17,208 bases of DNA from Atlantibacter sp032075065. GTDB lineage: Bacteria; Pseudomonadota; Gammaproteobacteria; Enterobacterales; Enterobacteriaceae. The position numbers and the translations under genes are program-made. The DNA lies in contig NZ_DAMAZC010000082.1 of assembly GCF_032075065.1 (NCBI RefSeq), positions 1 to 17,208 on the forward strand, written 5' to 3'. The notes beneath the pieces are model-generated. The model made no database searches and was not told the origin of the DNA. It saw only the letters and a program-made list of their open reading frames with translations. Positions 14,548 to 17,208 of this stretch are shown one piece after another (position 1 is the stretch's first letter; every line of letters begins with the position of its first letter).

Positions 14548-15342
14548 ATGGCTATTTCTATAAAAACCCCTGACGAAATCGAAAAAATGCGCGTCGCCGG
14601 CCGCCTTGCCGCCGAAGTGCTGGAGATGATTGAACCTCACGTTAAGCCAGGGATCAGCACCGGCGAACTCGACCGGATCTGCAACGATTACATCGTGAAC
14701 ACCCAACACGCGGTTTCCGCGTGCCTCGACTACCACGGTTTTCCGAAATCGGTCTGTATCTCGATTAACGAAGTGGTGTGCCACGGCATTCCGGACGATG
14801 AAAAACTGCTGAAAGAGGGCGACATCGTCAACATCGATGTTACCGTGATTAAAGACGAATACCACGGCGATACCTCGAAAATGTTTATCGTCGGCAAACC
14901 GACCATTCTGGGCGAGCGCCTGTGCCGCGTCACCCAGGAGAGCCTCTACCTGGCGCTGCGCATGGTGAAACCGGGCATTCGTCTGCGCACCCTGGGCGCG
15001 GCGATCCAGAAATTCGTCGAAGCGGAAGGCTTCTCCGTGGTGCGCGAATATTGCGGACACGGCATTGGCCGCGTGTTCCACGAAGAGCCGCAGGTCCTGC
15101 ACTACGATGCTGATGACGGCGGCGTGGTGTTGCAGGCCGGTATGACCTTTACTATTGAGCCGATGGTCAACGCGGGCGATTACCGCATCCGCACCATGAA
15201 AGACGGCTGGACGGTAAAAACCAAAGACCGCAGCTTGTCTGCGCAGTACGAACACACGATTGTGGTGACCGAAACCGGCTGCGAGATCATGACGCTGCGT
15301 AAGGATGACACCATTCCGGCCATTCTAACCGCCGACGCATAA
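14548..15342 (+). CDS. map: Methionine aminopeptidase, type I
   Basis: MetAP removes the initiator methionine from nascent proteins whose second residue is small. The product has 264 residues, as in E. coli. All five metal ligands are present: Asp97 and Asp108 (NIDVTVIKDEYHGDTSK), His171 (CGHGIGR), Glu204 (TIEPMV) and Glu235 (QYEHT), plus the substrate-binding His79 and His178. It lacks the N-terminal zinc-finger or SH3-binding extension of other subclasses, so it is type Ia. The start is ATG 14548, with only a weak GCGGA upstream. It is transcribed divergently from rpsB and closed off by a strong terminator, so it forms its own unit. Substitutions relative to E. coli are concentrated at the surface (for example GRVFHEE for GRGFHEE). 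Confidence 0.99.
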   Translation: MAISIKTPDEIEKMRVAGRLAAEVLEMIEPHVKPGISTGELDRICNDYIVNTQHAVSACLDYHGFPKSVCISINEVVCHGIPDDEKLLKEGDIVNIDVTVIKDEYHGDTSKMFIVGKPTILGERLCRVTQESLYLALRMVKPGIRLRTLGAAIQKFVEAEGFSVVREYCGHGIGRVFHEEPQVLHYDADDGGVVLQAGMTFTIEPMVNAGDYRIRTMKDGWTVKTKDRSLSAQYEHTIVVTETGCEIMTLRKDDTIPAILTADA

Positions 15343-15352
15343 CCGCGTATTA

Positions 15353-15379
15353 ATGGCCCTGTTTCAGGGCCATTTTTTT
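15353..15379 (+). terminator. Intrinsic terminator after map
   Basis: ATGGCCCTG (15353-15361), loop TTT, CAGGGCCAT (15365-15373), then six T. A perfect 9-bp stem, starting 11 bases after the map stop codon. Confidence 0.93.
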
Positions 15380-15513
15380 ATCTTCTACGCCGTATTCCGC
15401 TGTCGCCCATCACAAAATGATCCTTTCTATTTGCGCGTAACTTTTTTACTTTGTTGTCACAGACCCGGGTTCCCTGAATCGTTGGGCAAACTTATTTTCT
15501 TTAGGGTGGCACC

Positions 15514-17208
15514 ATGAGTAATACCTTACCTGAACCTTTCGTCAGCACCATTATCCCCACCCTGCCCGGCCAGCCTGATAACCCAGGCGTCTGGCCACAG
15601 GCGGACCTGCACTGCCAGGCCATCAAAGCGCATATCGACCAGTTTCAGCAGTGGCTGGCCAACGCTTTTGACAGCGGGCTGTCCGCAGAAACGCTGATTG
15701 AGGCGCGGACCGAATTTATTGACCAGCTATTGCAACGCCTGTGGATTGAGTACGGCTTTGGCGAGCTGAGCGAAGCGGCGTTAGTGGCGGTGGGCGGCTA
15801 CGGGCGCGGCGAGCTGCATCCATTATCCGACATCGATTTGCTGATCCTGAGCCGCAAGCGGTTAAGCGAGGCGCAGTCCCAGAAAGTCGGCGAGTTGCTG
15901 ACCCTGCTCTGGGACGTGAAGCTGGAAGTGGGTCACAGCGTGCGCACTCTGGAAGAGTGTCTGCTGGAGGGGTTATCCGATCTCACCGTCGCCACCAACC
16001 TGATTGAATCCCGATTGTTAACCGGCGACGTGGCGTTATTCCTGGAGTTGCATAAGCATATTTTTTCAGAAGGATTCTGGCCCTCCGAGCGCTTTTTCGC
16101 CGCCAAAGTCGACGAACAGCAGGAGCGCCATAAGCGCTACCACGGCACCAGCTACAACCTTGAGCCTGACATTAAAAGCAGCCCCGGCGGCCTGCGCGAT
16201 ATCCACACCTTACAGTGGGTAGCGCGGCGGCACTTCGGCGCGACGTCGCTGAGCGAAATGGTCGGCTTCGGCTTTCTGACCGAGGCCGAACGCAACGAGC
16301 TGGACGAATGCCAGCACGTGCTGTGGCGCATTCGCTTCGCGCTGCATCTTGAGCTTAACCGCTATGACAACCGCCTGCTGTTTGATCGCCAGCTTAGCGT
16401 AGCCCAGCGCCTGCACTATCAGGGCGACGGCAATGAGCCCGTCGAGCAGATGATGAAGGATTTTTACCGGGTGACGCGCCGGGTCGGCGAACTCAACCAT
16501 ATGCTGTTGCAACTGTTTGATGAGGCGATTCTGGCGCTGCCCGCCGATGAAAAGCCGCGTCCGCTGGATGATGACTTCCAGCTGCGCGGCTCGCTTATCG
16601 ATTTGCGCGATGAGAGCCTGTTTATCCGCGAGCCGCAGGCCATTTTGCGCATGTTTTACGCCATGGTGCGCAACCGCGACATCACCGGCATTTACTCCAC
16701 CACGCTGCGCCATCTGCGCCACGCGCGCCGTCATTTAACGGAGCCGCTGTGTTATATCCCCGAGGCGCGCAGCCTGTTTTTATCGATGCTGCGCCATCCG
16801 GGCGCGGTGAGCCGTGGGCTACTGCCAATGCACCGCCACAGCGTGCTCGGCGCCTATATGCCCCAGTGGTCGCATATCGTCGGCCAGATGCAGTTTGACC
16901 TGTTCCACGCCTATACGGTGGATGAACACACCATCCGGGTGATGCAGAAACTGGAGAGCTTCGCGCTGGAAGAGACGCGCCAGAAGCATCCTTTATGCGT
17001 GGAGTTATGGCCGCGCCTCACCCATCCGGAGCTGATCCTGATCGCCGCGCTGTTCCACGATATCGCCAAAGGCCGGGGCGGCGACCACTCGGTGCTGGGC
17101 GCGCAGGACGTGCTGAAGTTCGCCGAACTGCATGGCCTGAATTCGCGGGAAACACAGCTGGTGGCCTGGCTGGTGCGTCATCATCTGCTGATGTCGGTCA
17201 CCGCCCAG
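15514..17208 (+). CDS. glnD: PII uridylyltransferase/uridylyl-removing enzyme, C-terminus cut off by the window edge
   Basis: GlnD is the glutamine sensor of nitrogen control. It adds UMP to the PII proteins GlnB and GlnK when glutamine is low, and removes it when glutamine is high. The visible 565 residues of the usual ~890 run uninterrupted to the window edge. The nucleotidyltransferase motif has Gly94-Gly95 and Asp106-x-Asp108 (GGYGRGELHPLSDIDLL), the helical central part contains SSPGGLRDIHTLQW, and the HD hydrolase domain shows His515-Asp516 in FHDIAKGRGGDHS. The C-terminal ACT domains that bind glutamine lie beyond the window. The start is ATG 15514 with AGGGTGG 5 bases upstream. The 134 bases between the map terminator and this ATG hold no promoter I could assign with confidence. 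Confidence 0.98.
   Translation, partial: MSNTLPEPFVSTIIPTLPGQPDNPGVWPQADLHCQAIKAHIDQFQQWLANAFDSGLSAETLIEARTEFIDQLLQRLWIEYGFGELSEAALVAVGGYGRGELHPLSDIDLLILSRKRLSEAQSQKVGELLTLLWDVKLEVGHSVRTLEECLLEGLSDLTVATNLIESRLLTGDVALFLELHKHIFSEGFWPSERFFAAKVDEQQERHKRYHGTSYNLEPDIKSSPGGLRDIHTLQWVARRHFGATSLSEMVGFGFLTEAERNELDECQHVLWRIRFALHLELNRYDNRLLFDRQLSVAQRLHYQGDGNEPVEQMMKDFYRVTRRVGELNHMLLQLFDEAILALPADEKPRPLDDDFQLRGSLIDLRDESLFIREPQAILRMFYAMVRNRDITGIYSTTLRHLRHARRHLTEPLCYIPEARSLFLSMLRHPGAVSRGLLPMHRHSVLGAYMPQWSHIVGQMQFDLFHAYTVDEHTIRVMQKLESFALEETRQKHPLCVELWPRLTHPELILIAALFHDIAKGRGGDHSVLGAQDVLKFAELHGLNSRETQLVAWLVRHHLLMSVTAQ

Noticed and set aside
14542..15255. A 237-codon minus-strand frame opposite map
   Set aside because: It is a shadow of map; map has every catalytic residue and its own terminator, and the shadow has no family I recognise.
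15380..15513. TTGTCA at about 15454 as a -35 element for glnD
   Set aside because: The hexamer is good but the bases 16-18 further on (around AATCGT) do not resemble a -10 element.
16210..16734. A 174-codon minus-strand frame opposite glnD
   Set aside because: It is antisense to glnD, whose reading frame is continuous and full of known motifs.
1..17208. Mobile elements, CRISPR arrays, phage genes, tRNA or rRNA genes, defence systems
   Set aside because: The coding content is fully accounted for by conserved core genes in their usual order with short spacers, and no direct repeats, transposase motifs or RNA gene sequences were seen.

Overview
The window is a stretch of core chromosome from an enterobacterium (family Enterobacteriaceae). 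Gene order, protein lengths and near-identical protein sequences match the rpsB-to-lpxB cluster known from Escherichia coli. Small differences (BamA of 798 rather than about 810 residues, Skp of 164 rather than 161, many conservative substitutions) point to a relative such as Enterobacter, Cronobacter, Klebsiella or Kosakonia rather than E. coli itself. The genus cannot be fixed from the sequence alone.

Layout. A divergent control region at about 14230-14547 splits the window. To its left, everything is on the minus strand, read from high to low coordinates: rpsB and tsf (ribosomal protein S2, elongation factor Ts), pyrH (UMP kinase), frr (ribosome recycling factor), dxr (isoprenoid precursor synthesis), then a tightly packed run uppS-cdsA-rseP-bamA-skp-lpxD-fabZ-lpxA-lpxB. 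The last gene, lpxB, runs off the left edge. To its right, on the plus strand, are map (methionine aminopeptidase) and glnD (PII uridylyltransferase), which runs off the right edge. Both edge genes are open-ended.

How the genes work together. rpsB, tsf, frr and map serve protein synthesis; pyrH feeds pyrimidine nucleotides. dxr and uppS make the isoprenoid chain that carries peptidoglycan and O-antigen units. cdsA makes CDP-diacylglycerol for phospholipids. rseP is the site-2 protease of the envelope stress response. bamA and skp assemble outer-membrane proteins. lpxD, lpxA and lpxB are lipid A enzymes, and fabZ draws on the same hydroxyacyl-ACP pool. The left two thirds is therefore a translation block followed by an envelope-building block. 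glnD senses glutamine and is unrelated in function.

Regulation visible in the DNA. There are intrinsic terminators after tsf, frr, dxr and map, and an attenuator-like terminator between rpsB and tsf. The rpsB leader is long, folds into an extended hairpin, and has an extended -10 promoter with a GC-rich discriminator. A good sigma-70-like promoter lies between dxr and uppS, upstream of the dxr terminator. Five genes start with GTG or TTG. I see no mobile element, CRISPR array, tRNA, rRNA, prophage gene or clearly novel system. The items worth a second look are regulatory hairpins and a shortened BamA surface loop.
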